From Verticillium longisporum (lineage: Eukaryota > Ascomycota > Sordariomycetes > Glomerellales > Plectosphaerellaceae): a stretch of 64,000 bases of DNA. A program made the translations under genes and the position numbers. Positions 24,585-35,994 of the stretch are shown here, piece by piece. The stretch spans positions 186,001-250,000 of the forward strand of contig JAETXT010000014.1 in NCBI GenBank assembly GCA_019188255.1, read 5' to 3'. Every line of letters begins with the position of its first letter. The first letter of the stretch is position 1. The notes under the pieces were generated by a model, which was not told the DNA's origin, did not search any database, and saw only the letters and a list, made by a program, of their open reading frames with translations.

Positions 24585-26401
24585 GAGCGGCCTGCGAGCA
24601 CTGACGCAAATACTTGACGACTTGGCGCGAGACTCCAGCCGGTTCATCGCCCGGGGTAACAATAGTACCCACGTCGCCATTGCATCTCTCTGCAGACTGC
24701 AGTGTGCGACGGACAACGATTCTGTGTATGCGCACACCATCGTTGCCGACTTGCACGAGTCGCACGAGTCTCGCCCCCATTGTCGCAGTCTTCACTGTGG
24801 AGCCTCGAAGATGGTCCACCTGATCTTTGGGGCCGACCCTATTATTCATATTGCATTTACGAAACCAGCCTCTGCTGTGAGGCATGATACCCCAGATGGC
24901 CCGAGTTAGCCATTCGCGACTTAGCTTTAACTTCTGCACCATTCACCACCCACGGTACCCTCACCATTCGACCGCGTCCGATTTCATCTCTGACGACGCA
25001 CGCTGGCGCGGCCGAAACACAAACAAAAAACCAACAGCATCGGCGCATTACCTTGCATGTACACTAACGATATCATCACTGGGGTCCAGCACTGATCAGC
25101 TGGGCACCAGCCGGTTCAGGGCATCATCGGGCGTTACTCGGAAGGGCATTGGGTTTACGGTCTGATCATTCAGGCTCATGTACGTAGGACATTTTGAGGC
25201 AATGTTCTCTAGGCCTGCGAGCCCGGCGCGGAATTATGGGGAGTGGGAGAAATTCCCTCCAAATCGAAGTTTTGATTTTCAACACATGTTGACTTGACCG
25301 ACTGCACCAGCGACGGGAGGTTGTGAACTTGGCATGATTCAAGCGCCAGACGCTCTGGCGCGACCAGCGTCCGAAGTCCGGGACATGAGCTAGTGTTAGC
25401 CGTGACTGGCCCACGCTTGACATATCTTCCATTTTGCATCTTGCATCACCCAAAGACAAAGTCCTGCGACACGACACGCTATCCCTTACCTTCTTGAGCC
25501 CGCGAAGGGCCTCCATACCACTGGCGTACTCGACTCACACTCGACTGCTGGGGACGGGACAGATTGTCTCAGCCCCACGTCGCGCGCAGCCCCCTCTGAT
25601 TCGAAAGTCTCCCCTTCTTTTTTCAGAGATTCAGTTTTTTTTTCTTAGTTTTTGTCTCTGTCGCTCTTTCAGCTGCGGTCTGTCCAGCTCGTCGGCGCCG
25701 AATCACCGTCTGATTCATGGAGTCAGGTCGCCGGGAGGGAGGGTGACTCGCCCCTTTCCAGCCCGCCTAGGTGCCGTAGCCCAGGTGAGACGCCACGCGG
25801 CGATGGCCGCTAACATACTGTCTCCATCCATCCATCCCCCGCCACGGAATCTTCCTCTAGGTGCCGAGTCACGTGGCGACCGACCAGAACAAATCCGGCG
25901 GTTCTGGGCGTTGCTGACCTGCCTTGCTTTGGTCGGCATGGGCCGCTGCCGTCTGTTAGCTTTGCATGGGACAGTCATGGCGCCGATGCGTCGCTTGCTT
26001 GTATGGAAGGTTTGCTGGCGGTGGAAGGGTTGGGAGAAGAAGCTTGCTTGGTGAGGGGGCTCTTTTCTACGCTGGATCGGGGGCTGCGATATCACGAGAC
26101 GGGGGGCATATGGCCAGGGGCGTTGAAAATCGGACAGAGCGGACCGCGTTCATTGGGGTTGGGCATGCTGTTCTCTGAGGGGTTCTACGTGAGGATGACG
26201 CCCGACAATTATATGGAGATGATTTTTTTATTGTCTTCAAACACATCATCAAGACGATTCGATGTGTGCACTACTACTTGACGGGATTGTGCTAGCTGTG
26301 AACCGAGTTCGTGTTTCCCATGCGATGAAATAGTGGCCCTCTTCCCCAGCCGTTAACTTGGGACACTTCCTGAAGAGGCTTGTGATAGGTGTGCAGGTGC
26401 C
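24585..26401. other. Intergenic region
   Basis: 3' end of the coiled-coil gene and then DNA with no supported gene. The open frame at 25434-26054 lacks any domain and is compositionally unlike its neighbours. A short CCAT repeat (about 25826-25838) is present. Confidence 0.5.
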
Positions 26402-27142
26402 TCAGGGCCAGGCGATTGTTCGTGTCGGCCCACGGATCGTGCTCGGCGTCAGCGTGATAGGTCCTCCGCCTACGGGCGGCGGTGCCGGCGTCGTGACTTC
26501 GGGAGGTGGTTTCTTGGTGGTTGTCGTGCTCGGCTTCGAGGTGGTCGTCGCCTGCGTCTTCGAAGTAGACGTTGTTGTTGTTGTCGTCGACGTCTTGAGT
26601 GTCGTCTTGGACGTTGTGGCGGGCTTTGTCGTCACGGGCTTGGTCGTGGTCAAGACGGCGGTCGAGGTTGTCCGCGTCGGCGTCGAGACCTTGGACGTCG
26701 AGCTGGTCTTGGACGTCGTCGTCACTTTGGCAGTCGTCGTCTTGGTCGGACGGCTGGTTCCCCCATTTCCGGGGTAGAGAGGGTGGTCGGGGGGCAGGTG
26801 CTCGTAGGCTACGCACTGGGAGTACCAAGGGCTGCTGGTGCGTTAGCAAGGGAACGGAAACCGGGTTGCGAGAGCTTTGGCAGTTCTCCCGGGAGAGGGG
26901 AGCATTACTTTCCGTCGTTGTAGCATGTCGAGCCAGGGGCACAAGCTGTTGCATATTCCCAATTTGCGCCGCCGCCTTGAAGGTGGAGAGTCAGCATCGA
27001 AACCCTGCATGGTCTGCGTGTTTGGTCATCATTTACACTGCCCGTAGAGGCTCTGAGTTGCGCCACGTGTGGGTTGAGGAGGGACCTGCCCAAGGGCACC
27101 ATGAGCGAGGAGGAAGACGGCTGGCAGCATGTAAGCGAGCAT
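26402..27142 (-). CDS. Small secreted CBM1 protein with Thr-rich tail
   Basis: 200 residues from three exons: 27142-27037, 26975-26909 and 26831-26402. The introns are GTAAAT...AAG and GTAATG...CAG, the second with a GCTAAC branch site. A signal peptide (MLAYMLPAVFLLAHGALGQ) leads to one fungal cellulose-binding module, residues 32-65. The spliced sequence restores all four cysteines (YGQCGG, ATACAP, STCYND, YSQCV) and the aromatic face (Y33, W, W/Y). The rest, from about 80 on, is a Thr/Lys/Ser linker-like tail, probably O-glycosylated, ending in TRTIAWP. There is no catalytic domain, which is unusual for CBM1 proteins. It may be a cell-wall or cellulose adhesin or an effector-like protein; function unknown. 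Confidence 0.82.
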
Positions 27143-27746
27143 CGTGAAATAACTTAAGTCCTCAATGACTGATGCTACAGGTGACTCGTAATAGGATACA
27201 GCGAAGCTTATATGCACACTGGCCTGGCCATGCTATAATGCCATCTCCTTCTGGAGCGGAACCCCTCTCGGACTACTTGAGCTGTTTTAGTCGACGTGAT
27301 CCGGCGCCATAGGATGTACTCATGTAAACCAAGGACATGTCACATGCAACGCAACATTGAGTGGCATTGAAGCGGGTTGTTACAGTGGAAAGCATGAGGC
27401 GCGGTTCTGGTGAATAGAAACTTGTGCTGGAAGTCGTTCGTCATGCAAAGCTCAGGCGAGGCGCGAGATTTGGCTGGGTCGATGACCTTGTCTGGCCATA
27501 TGTGACAGCATACGACGTTATCTGCAATGTCACGGCGGCGTTCTGTCAACCGGAATCCCGCCAACTTTGGGTCCGGCCCGGCGGTTAAAGAGGGCTATCA
27601 ACGTTCTCTATAGAAACAGTAGAAAATAAGACGCCGCTTAATCAACGCAAGGTCTCCGCTCAATCGCCTTGGCGAACAACAATCTGAAAGGTGTTCTTCC
27701 TCTTTTTCACTCATGATATTCTGGTGTCCTTTTTTGCTTAACAGCC
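27143..27746. other. Intergenic spacer
   Basis: Promoter side of the CBM1 gene and 3' side of the interrupted gene next to it. Nothing else seen. Confidence 0.5.
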
Positions 27747-28757
27747 TTAATAACCTTGAGAGGCTTGGTCGGCCCAGTTATTGCGGCTTTTGCAGTCCTG
27801 CGAAGCTGGTTTGCCTGTTTTCGAGGGGTATTCCACTCCTTCATGGTTCTGCCTTTCATCAGTATGAGTATCAGAAACCGGACTTATTGGAACTTGCCCA
27901 TTCGCTGTGGGCTTGCAAAGCCAATTTTCAATCCTCTCCTCCAACTCGTCGTCAAAAGCAACGTCCTGCGGGCCACGCACTTGAGGTATGCGATAGCTTA
28001 AGAAGAATGGTAAGTTCTCGACCAGAAGACGCGATGGTGGTTGTGGCTCGTCGTCGGCATCGAGAGGGAAATAGTTTAGCAGGGTGCTGAGGCGAAAAGC
28101 GTCCTGGATGAGGCTGATGTTTCCTGTGGCCTCCGCCTTGGAAGCTTTATCCAACGATCCAAAGACAGATGCCCAGAAGTGACGCTCAGCCATGTCAAAC
28201 TCTCTCACAACGTCAACGCGGTAGCGACCCTCGTCATCTTTCTAGATGTGACGTGAGAGGGCAAGAAAGTTGGCGAGCCCCATACCCAGAGGCAAGAAGA
28301 CGCCGGCGGGTGTTCTGACGCGTTCGACATCCTAGTAGAGCAAGTCCGTCACCGTGAAATCCGAGTTGACAATAATAGTCTCTCCTGTGAGAAACGGGTG
28401 GGCGAAGCATAAAGGGAGCTTGTGGAAGTCGCCGACGTTGCGGCTGAGGTTGGCGATGACGCTGCGCCAACGTATGACACGTGGGTTTGGACTGCTGATG
28501 AACTTTTCAACCCAGCGCGCAATGTCATGCTGCACTAGGCGGCGGTCCTTTCTGCGACCTCTCATCTGTGTCATGAGGGCATTTCCTAGCGAGGAGTAGA
28601 AGACGTCGAAGGGATACGTCTCGAAGCGCATTCCTGAAAGACGTTCTTTCAAGGAAATATCTGAAGCCGTACGGGAAGGTCTAGGAGGCTGAGGTGGAGG
28701 CTTGACTGGGAGATACCGCTCTTCATCGGTTTCGAACTCATTGGGTGGGGTTTCCAT
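27747..28757 (-). pseudogene. Unrecognised protein gene with two in-frame amber stops
   Basis: One frame runs 337 codons from ATG 28757 (METPPNEFETDEERYLP) to a final stop at 27747, interrupted only by TAG at 28334-28332 (after DLLY) and TAG at 28244-28242 (after LSRHI). Amino-acid quality is even on both sides of each stop (FDVFYSSLGNALMTQMRG; FLPLGMGLANFLAL; RHFWASVFGSLDKA). No intron removes the stops: candidates are under 45 nt or shift the frame. I do not recognise the family; the N-terminus is proline-rich and the middle looks globular and helical. Both stops would arise from CAG by C-to-T change, as RIP could cause. It could also be a functional gene with stop-codon readthrough. Confidence 0.6.
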
Positions 28758-29797
28758 GGCTGTCTTTAAGCTCCTGGAGTGCAAGGTGTATTACCGTGGG
28801 CGCGATGCGTTTTGGAAGTAGTGATGCCTGTAGATGTACTCAGCCTGTGGAGCTTGTTTGAGGAAGATAAAGTCTTTGCACTTTTATGCGAAGGAACACA
28901 AGTCCGAAAATGAGTCTGCAAAGTGACTTCCTTCTCTTGCACCTTCTTTGGCATCAGAGTCTGTCGAGGAAATAGCCAGGAAAAGCAATCAGGCAGGTGC
29001 ACCAGTTGCGTCACAGTTGCCAGGTGTGTTGCGCAGACAAGGATGTACATCGGCGCGTAATGTCAGACAAAAATCATGAAGAAATCCTTGATATCAAGAA
29101 ACCACCACTTTCGGGCAACCATGTCTTCTTGTAGCCTGCCTGTGTTTAAAACCGATTACGGTATTGGGGATAGAAAGCAGGCACCTGCCCTATGTGACGG
29201 AAATCGCTGAAACTCAACTATGAGTAATCTTTTATCAGTCCAAGTGCTCTCGATTGTGCCGCAACAACGCTTCGGTTTCATGACCACAATCATCGCCTTA
29301 GGTAAGGTAATCAAGCTGACATGTTTTGTTGACAGTAGGACACTGGTCTGGCCAGTTTCATCATCAGGCCTAGAATGCCGCCTTACAGCCATGTGGACCT
29401 TCCCTGACAAGCCCCTCCACTCACTCAGAGCAGGAGCACTGCAATTTGAGCAGGAGCTCTGCAACAAGTGCAATGCAAGGTGGGCAGGCACGTCCACAGA
29501 ACGGGGCCCCTAAGGCAGGTGCGTCGCGCCTTAAGCAGGGTCGCTGGCAGGGGCTTCCGTCCGTGTCTTGGCAGCCTATAGGGACGCGTCATCTACCCAA
29601 CAGCGCTGTTAGTAATCGCTTGTGTCCCCCAGCCCGGGTGCAGAAACCTATCAGTAGCCCACGGCCCGTTTTTGGGTATGGAAACCCCCGTCTGTCCCTT
29701 TCCCACCCAGAAACAACGACGGCTGCTCAAAACCCACGACGGCCATAGGAAAATATAAATCACCGCATTTTTCGGGCCGTCCCTGGAACCAATCGTC
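28758..29797. other. Divergent intergenic region
   Basis: About 1 kb between two outward-facing starts. A TATA-like word (atataaat, 29753-29760) lies about 40 nt before the methyltransferase start, close enough that the leader must be short. No gene seen. Confidence 0.5.
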
Positions 29798-30865
29798 ATG
29801 TCGTCTTCTCCCTCAAACGAGGTTCTCATCCTGGATGGAGGTTTGGGTACCTCCCTTGGCGACAAGTACGGCGTGCGCTTCGACAAGTCAACCCCTCTGT
29901 GGTCGTCTCACATGCTTGTGAGCGACCAAGACACCCTCCTCGCTTGCCAAAAGGATTTTGGTGAGGTCCCAGTCGACATTATCCTGACGGCAACCTATCA
30001 ATTTTCTATTCACGGCTTCGCCAATACACGCACGGCTCATTTCCCCGACGGCATCGACAGGACGAAGATTGCGTCATATGCACGCGACGCTATCGCCATT
30101 GCTCACAGCGCCGGCAAGGCAAACGGAGGGCAGGTCGCTTTGAGTGTTGGACCCTATGGCGCTTGCATGATTCCTGGCCAGGAGTACACCGGAAAATACG
30201 ACCCCGAGCACGACACGCCTGGAGACTTGGCCGCCTGGCATTTGGAGCGTTTCCGTATCTTCGAGGAGGCTGGCGGGTTCTCATCGCCCGTCTCATATGT
30301 TGCCGTCGAGACGATGCCGAGATTGGACGAGATTGTGGCCGCACGGAAGGCCCTTGACGACCTGGGTGCGAAGGCCGCCAACACGCCCTTTTGGATTGCC
30401 TGTGTCTTCCCAGGCGAGGAAATGGCCCTGCCTGATGGGGCCAGCATCAGCTCCGCTGTCGACGCCATGTTGAATCCAGCTGTGGCACGGTCCCAACCTT
30501 GGGGCATCGGCATCAACTGTACCAAGGTCTGGAAGCTCAAGGAGCTTATCGCCCGTTTCGAAGCAGCCGTTGCCGACCAGGTCCAAGCGGGTCACGTCAA
30601 CGAGGCACCGGCCCTGGTTCTGTACCCCGACGGTACTGACGGCGAGGTGTACAACACAACGACGCAGACCTGGGAGCTACCAGCAGGCGGCAAGGTGCAA
30701 GGCGCCCCATGGGAGGAACAGCTTGCCGAGATAGTGCGCGACGCCAACACTCGAGGAAAGTGGAAACAGATTGTCGTGGGAGGATGCTGCAAGGCCAGCC
30801 ATGCCCACCTCGCAAGGCTCCGCGATTACGTTTTGAACGGCAATGAGCAGGCAAAGAACGAGTGA
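29798..30865 (+). CDS. Homocysteine S-methyltransferase
   Basis: Intronless, 355 residues. The enzyme transfers a methyl group to homocysteine, in fungi usually from S-methylmethionine or S-adenosylmethionine (Mht1/Sam4 type), giving methionine in the cytosol. The N-terminus VLILDGGLGTSL is the family opening. Zinc is held by three cysteines: Cys241 in GINCTKV and Cys330-Cys331 in VVGGCCKAS; all are present. Other conserved stretches are ILTATYQFS and ALSVGPYGA. Length and order match the pterin-independent family, so it is not the large Met6-type synthase. The ATG at 29798 is the only start that gives this N-terminus. Confidence 0.93.
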   Translation: MSSSPSNEVLILDGGLGTSLGDKYGVRFDKSTPLWSSHMLVSDQDTLLACQKDFGEVPVDIILTATYQFSIHGFANTRTAHFPDGIDRTKIASYARDAIAIAHSAGKANGGQVALSVGPYGACMIPGQEYTGKYDPEHDTPGDLAAWHLERFRIFEEAGGFSSPVSYVAVETMPRLDEIVAARKALDDLGAKAANTPFWIACVFPGEEMALPDGASISSAVDAMLNPAVARSQPWGIGINCTKVWKLKELIARFEAAVADQVQAGHVNEAPALVLYPDGTDGEVYNTTTQTWELPAGGKVQGAPWEEQLAEIVRDANTRGKWKQIVVGGCCKASHAHLARLRDYVLNGNEQAKNE

Positions 30866-31212
30866 TCTTTTCAACGCGCTTCTTACATATCATTTCATAC
30901 CGATGATGGAATCGAACCCAACAAGAACCTCCAATGCGCCGGCCCTCCCGAGCCGAGTTCTCGGCAGCCTAACAAACCCCAGTGCCCCGAAGAAACCAGT
31001 TCGCCATTCCGAATGCCCGCTCGCCCACCTATGCCAGTCCGCCCAATGCACCATGCCCAGAAAGAGTATGTACGAATCCCCCGTACTCGGAGGATTTCGA
31101 TTCATGTAATCATTCCCATCCCAAAAAACAATTCACCAATGGCCGATCATCGGCGGCCATAAAACGTCTGTCTTTATGACGCCTTTTCCCCCTCAGCGCC
31201 ATGCCCCACCCG
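30866..31212. other. Convergent 3' spacer
   Basis: 347 nt between the methyltransferase stop and the F-box-like gene stop. No gene seen. Confidence 0.5.
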
Positions 31213-32493
31213 CTAGCCCCAGGTCTTCCTCTTTTTGGACATTGTGGCTTTCCAATCGTCAATGGTTTTCTGCTGTTTGAGTGTCTCCTCAGGCGTTTTG
31301 CCCTTGATGGGTCGTGTCGGGATCATGTCGAGCAGTTCGTCGAGATCGAAAAGCCGCCTCGTCTCACCGCCGACGCGAATATCGATGCTTCCGACCCGGT
31401 GGAAGACTGGTGCGCCGTAATCCTCGTGCCGAGACAGCAGGCTGCTCAGTCTGCCAGCAATGAAGATGGCGAGCTTCTCCGCGGGCATTGTGTGCTCCAT
31501 TCCTTCTGGTGGGATCGGCCAACGATGACTTGCCATTCGCGAGGCGACGAAGCGCTCGAGGCGGGACCCCTGAGCCGAGCCAGAAGGAAACCCAAGGTTG
31601 TCGTCCTTGGTCCCAGGCGGCGGCGGCAGAATATCGAGAATAAGCGTCTTCACCTAAATAGAGTTCTTGGTGGCTACGAGTCTCTCGAAAGCCGTGGGAC
31701 CATGCAGAAGATAATCCTTCATCATGGCGAAAAAGTTCCAAACAATCATGGCGGGTCCGCCGTCGCCACCAAGAAACTGTCGAGGATTGCGCCAGTCTTC
31801 GTTGACATCTGTGGGAGGATCGAAGATTCGAAACTGAACGTAGATGCTGTCGGCGTGATGGGCCAAGCGCGGGACAGAGAGCCAAGTCGGCCACAGTCCA
31901 CACTCCTTGACGTACATGACGTCGAGCCGATAGTGCGTCTTTGTCCGGGCAATCACCGCTGCTGCCTCGGCGTGCAGCTGCCGGTTAACCAGCATTATGG
32001 CCGGCGTCTCCTGGGCGGCGGCCAAGAAGTTCTTCTCCTTTACCCATATATCGTGGCCATCAGAGCAACGCATGTCGTCGCGGTACTTGCGACGCTTTCG
32101 GTCCTGACTGACGGACGGGTCCACGGGCGCCTCCCGCTCGGGCAGTCGGAGGACCTCCTCAAGGATCAGGTCACGCAACTCGGGGGCGATGCTCAGCAGG
32201 CCGGCCATGATTCGGCGAGGTGGTTTGGGCAGGGCGGGAAGAGATGTTTGGGTAGAGAGGGCGAGCTCGGCAGGTTGCGTTCTCGCTCGGTGCTGCATTT
32301 GTGGTTGTGGTTGCGGCTGCTTCTGCGTCTGCATCTGTATTGGCGGCGGGTGGGCGTGTGGTGCGGGGTTGATGGGGCCAACTTTGTAGGTGCGAGAGTG
32401 CGCCGTCGCGGACTGCTGGGGCAATGGACAGTGAGGTTGGCCAAAGATTGATTGATGCGCTGGAGCAGCGGCGGCGACAGAGCAGGTGGACAT
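31213..32493 (-). pseudogene. F-box-like (fungal) protein gene with one in-frame amber stop
   Basis: A single frame of 427 codons from ATG 32493 is interrupted by TAG at 31656-31654 (after ATKNSI, before VKTLILDIL). The first ~95 residues are Gln/Pro-rich. From the internal ATG at 32208 (MAGLLSIAPELRDLILEEVL) the sequence follows the pattern of fungal F-box-like/2EXR proteins: an ELR-LI-E-V-LP helix pair, then AIMLVNRQLHAEAAAVIA, then beta-rich segments. The part after the stop (LFDLDELLDMIP, EETLKQQKTIDDW) continues the same protein quality for 146 codons. No plausible intron spans the TAG. It may be a recent nonsense mutation, a base-call error or leaky readthrough. Such proteins may be ubiquitin-ligase adaptors; the target is unknown. 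Confidence 0.6.
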
Positions 32494-32792
32494 GTCGGGA
32501 CCGGCACGGTAGTGCTATGCCGGCACGAAGGCTGATCCGAAGGGGGCTTGATGGCCGCAGACACGCAGCCAGCCAACACGGATTCGTTGCGAAGCAGGGA
32601 AGACGAAAAAGCAGGCCCAGTATCGGAAACCAGGAGACGTGCGAACCAGATGGATGGATGGGCCAGCAGCGACAAGGACAGGCAGGGCAGCCCACGAGTG
32701 GGCAGGGCAATCCACTATGCCCCCGAACCAAAGCGCGCGCCCACAACAGTAGCAAGAACAGTAGTAGTATCGGCAGCAGCAATAGAATCGGT

Positions 32793-32823
32793 GACGGCGA
32801 CGGCGGCGGCGGCGGCGGCGGCA
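32793..32823. repeat. GGC/GAC trinucleotide microsatellite
   Basis: Gacggc units followed by eight or so GGC triplets, in the promoter side of the F-box-like gene. Confidence 0.8.
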
Positions 32824-33573
32824 ACAGGTGCCCAACTAGGAGAGCAGCGACAGAGGCGACAGGACAGATAAAAAGCGCGAGTTGTGGCTGCCTATGAAGG
32901 GGATGGGTGGGCGTTCCATGGTCTCCATGTGAAGAGCAAGGGCCCTTTTGGGGCGCAGCAGCTACCGACCGACTCGGAGACCCAGCTCTGAGAGGCCACT
33001 CATCATTCAATCGAGAGGGGGCACAAGCCAGCCAGTCCAGTCCAGTTCAGTCCAGGTCCCGGGGCTACTCGTCTTGGTGTGTCGACGTCATGAGTAGGTC
33101 GTGAGCTGGAACCGGAAACCAAGTGCGGCAACAAAGATCGAGGGTGTGCGTGGACGTGTTGCGTGGGCGCGCGAAAATGGGCACGTTCGCCGAAGCCATC
33201 GGCAGCGGATCAAGCGAGCGAGCGACTGAGCGAGTCGTTCAGATCGAGGCGAGTCGGATTGTTGCCATTTTTGGCCTTGGACGACAAAGGGCAGATGACG
33301 GCCAAGGGGAGCCGCTACGGAATTTTGACTTTTAGGAGTAGCCGAGTGACAGGGACAAGTGTTTCGCGCGCCCATGACCCATCCACCCACCGGCTCTCAA
33401 CTCGTTGTGAAATGGCTCACCCACCTGTGGACTTTGGGGGACAGACAAACCTCAGACGTGGGACGGGGCACATGGGACGTGCAACCTAGGATGGGGAGCA
33501 GCAGCCAGGCATTGACTGCATGTTGCATAGGCATGGCCTCTGCGTTCGGCAACGGTGAACCCCGGCTCGTTTT

Positions 33574-33613
33574 CGTCTCTCGTCTTTCGTCTCTCGTCTC
33601 TCGTCTCTCGTCC
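33574..33613. repeat. Tandem heptamer CGTCTCT
   Basis: Five and a half head-to-tail copies of CGTCTCT, one with a single change (CGTCTTT). Confidence 0.9.
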
Positions 33614-35994
33614 TCCTTTTCGCTCACAAGGATGGCTACTAGGCTGCTAGTGTCTAAGTCGCCGACCTGGCTGCAGCAACGGCGATGGTCCAGCGATGAG
33701 GGAGGGGGTGGAGGGCACACAAACTGCAGGGCTGCATTACCTGTCAAATTTCATACACCCTACTCAGTTGCCTGCCCCTTGATCCAACGACTCGGGGGCC
33801 CGGCCGTGGAAGACCCTACCCTGGAGATCGGATTTTGCCAAGGAGGCCGCCCACGACTTTAGGTCCTACTGGGTGGTGGAGGACGGGAAGAGGCTGCGGG
33901 AAGGTCGTGCCAAGAGGGGGTTAGAGAGATCGGCGTATTGACCCCGGCGCCGCACATCGAGGTCCGGTGTTTATTTGACGACGACAGCCACGACGCCAAT
34001 GGGCAGCTATGAGATGTGTATCACGAAGAAAACAGGACGAGGTTCATGAGCAATTCTCTCCCCGTCCGAGGGTGGCGGGACACGTAATACTGACCAGAGT
34101 GTGCTCTGTTCTTTTGCGACAAGGGACGAGACCTGGCCGTTTGCTTGGGGCCAAGCGGTCAGTAGCTGTTTGCGGAAGCCCTAAAAGCCGTCCTCGTGGG
34201 CCGACTTCGATGCCTAGGCGGTCAGACCGACTGCCGTAGTTACGTCGAATGTTGGAGGAGGGGAAGAGGAGGAGGGGGAAGGGAATCGTTGACGAACCAA
34301 GATGGGGAATGCACAGCAAAGTGGTATTTCCCATCCCGAGGCTTTCCATGGCTTTTGATTTACTTTTCGGCTCAGGCATGCGGCGTCATCAGCCTTCCAT
34401 CCCATCCATGTTCACCACATGCTCCTCTGCGCCCTCATCTCGCTCGCTGGTTCTCCCGTCTCCTCCGTGCCGAGTTACTGTGGTCCTGTTTTCCGGCCTC
34501 TGCGTTCATTCGAATACTACGCTCCGTCATTTTCTCCAGTACCTTCAGGCGTGTTACGAGATGTGAACCCCCGCTCTCACATCATCTCGAGAGACATTTT
34601 AACGCCCGCTCGCTAGCTCCAAAGCTCGTGGGCTCATCGCTCACCGACGAGTGAGGAAGATTCCGTTACCTCAACATCCAATCCTCTTTTCGCTATTCAG
34701 TCTAGTCGACCCCCACTGGCCACAGGACGCTCCGCCTTTTGACCCCCCTTCCTCCCGCGCCCTGCCTGCATGCTCCATCGTGGCAGTGCCCGTCGGATGC
34801 ACCAAAAGGTCAAGGGGCCAAGGGGCAAAGTAATGTAAAACAAAGACAAGGGCAGAAGGAGAGGGAGAAGAGGAGCCAAGCACAAGCCAAGCCAAGGGGG
34901 ACCCGTGCTGTGCAGCTCGAGCTACCTTAGCTAGGTATCTGTCGGTCTCGTGGATCCCTGGCCAAGACTTGCGTTCCTTGTCACTAACTTGTTCCCCAAG
35001 AGCCAACTTGCGCTAGGAAAATACTTGGCATCTCGAGATATAAGACTTGGACCTCACGTCCTCTTCAATTTTCACGATGTCAGCGGTTATGAGCGATTTT
35101 CCTTTTTCAGTATGTCATGGGCCATGCCTGCCTCTGCCTCTGCCTTGCTGTCGCTCTGACTTGTCTCTATTGCGCTGAGCTGCTTGCTGCATTTCGGTCA
35201 ATCCCCGACAGCGCCACGTTGACTGAGATTGCATCCATCCACATCCACGCGCGCCAGTTCCCGTTTCCTTGCCATGGCTCGCCTTGCCTTGCCTTGTCGT
35301 GCCGTAGCTCACATGCTCCGTCTCCTATCCCACGACTCGTCTGCTCTCGGGTCACAGTACGCGCGAGCCCTGGCGCCAACGGCCAACAGAGGTAGCATGG
35401 CCACTGCTTTTTTGCTGTCCATAGGGCACGAGTCTGAGCGGGGGAAGACTTCGAGAGGCCTGTTGTTTACTATGAACGAGCAAAGCAATTTCGCACGTTC
35501 TGCCTCTCTCTTGAACTCCCCGGGGGACCATCTGGGTCCTTACCCGGGTCGCCAACCACCGCAGGGCGCCCGCATCCCCCATCCAGCATCGCCTCAGTGC
35601 TAACCGTGATGAGTCTCGCGGGATGTGAGAGATGAGGGAGGAATTGCATCAGAATGCCCTCAACTGGGTCGGCAGCCTTTTCCCTGATGGAGTCTTGTCT
35701 CCTCGTCTCGTAATGTAGCCGGAACGCAGGCCAGCCTGGATGCCTGGCTTCTGTCGTTCTGCCTCTCTTGCCAGTTGACCCTTCTTTTTCTGGTCGGCGA
35801 GTGTAGATGTGTGCTGCCATGTATAAAGGGGCTACTAGGAACTGGTGATGGAGGCATGTCCGGCAACCTCCATCGGTGTTCTCTGACTCTCCTCTCTTCT
35901 CTCTCTCCCTCTTTCTATTCTCTCTATTCTCTCATCCCTTCCACTTTCAAGATCTTTTGTGGAAAAAAACTTGTGATCATTGTCCCCCTTTCCT

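Larger units (their letters stand above)
32494..35994. other. 3.5-kb intergenic region upstream of the type IIC ATPase
   Basis: No supported gene. It contains a GGC-rich microsatellite (about 32793-32823), a heptamer repeat (33574-33613) and, from about 35.8 kb, a CT-rich leader ending just before the ATPase start. Confidence 0.5.

Noticed and set aside
28332..28420. Introns removing the two amber stops of the 27.7-28.8 kb gene
   Set aside because: Possible GT-AG pairs are 39-44 nt, below the fungal minimum, and one shifts the frame to a stop.
30905..30921. tRNA B-box-like word on the minus strand (GGGTTCGATTCC)
   Set aside because: Flanking bases do not form a T-arm or acceptor stem and there is no A box at the proper distance.
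31201..32451. 416-codon plus-strand open frame over the F-box-like gene
   Set aside because: Arg/Gly-rich without domain, and the minus strand holds the ELR-LP and NRQLHAEA motifs of a known family. It is, however, uninterrupted, so it was considered.
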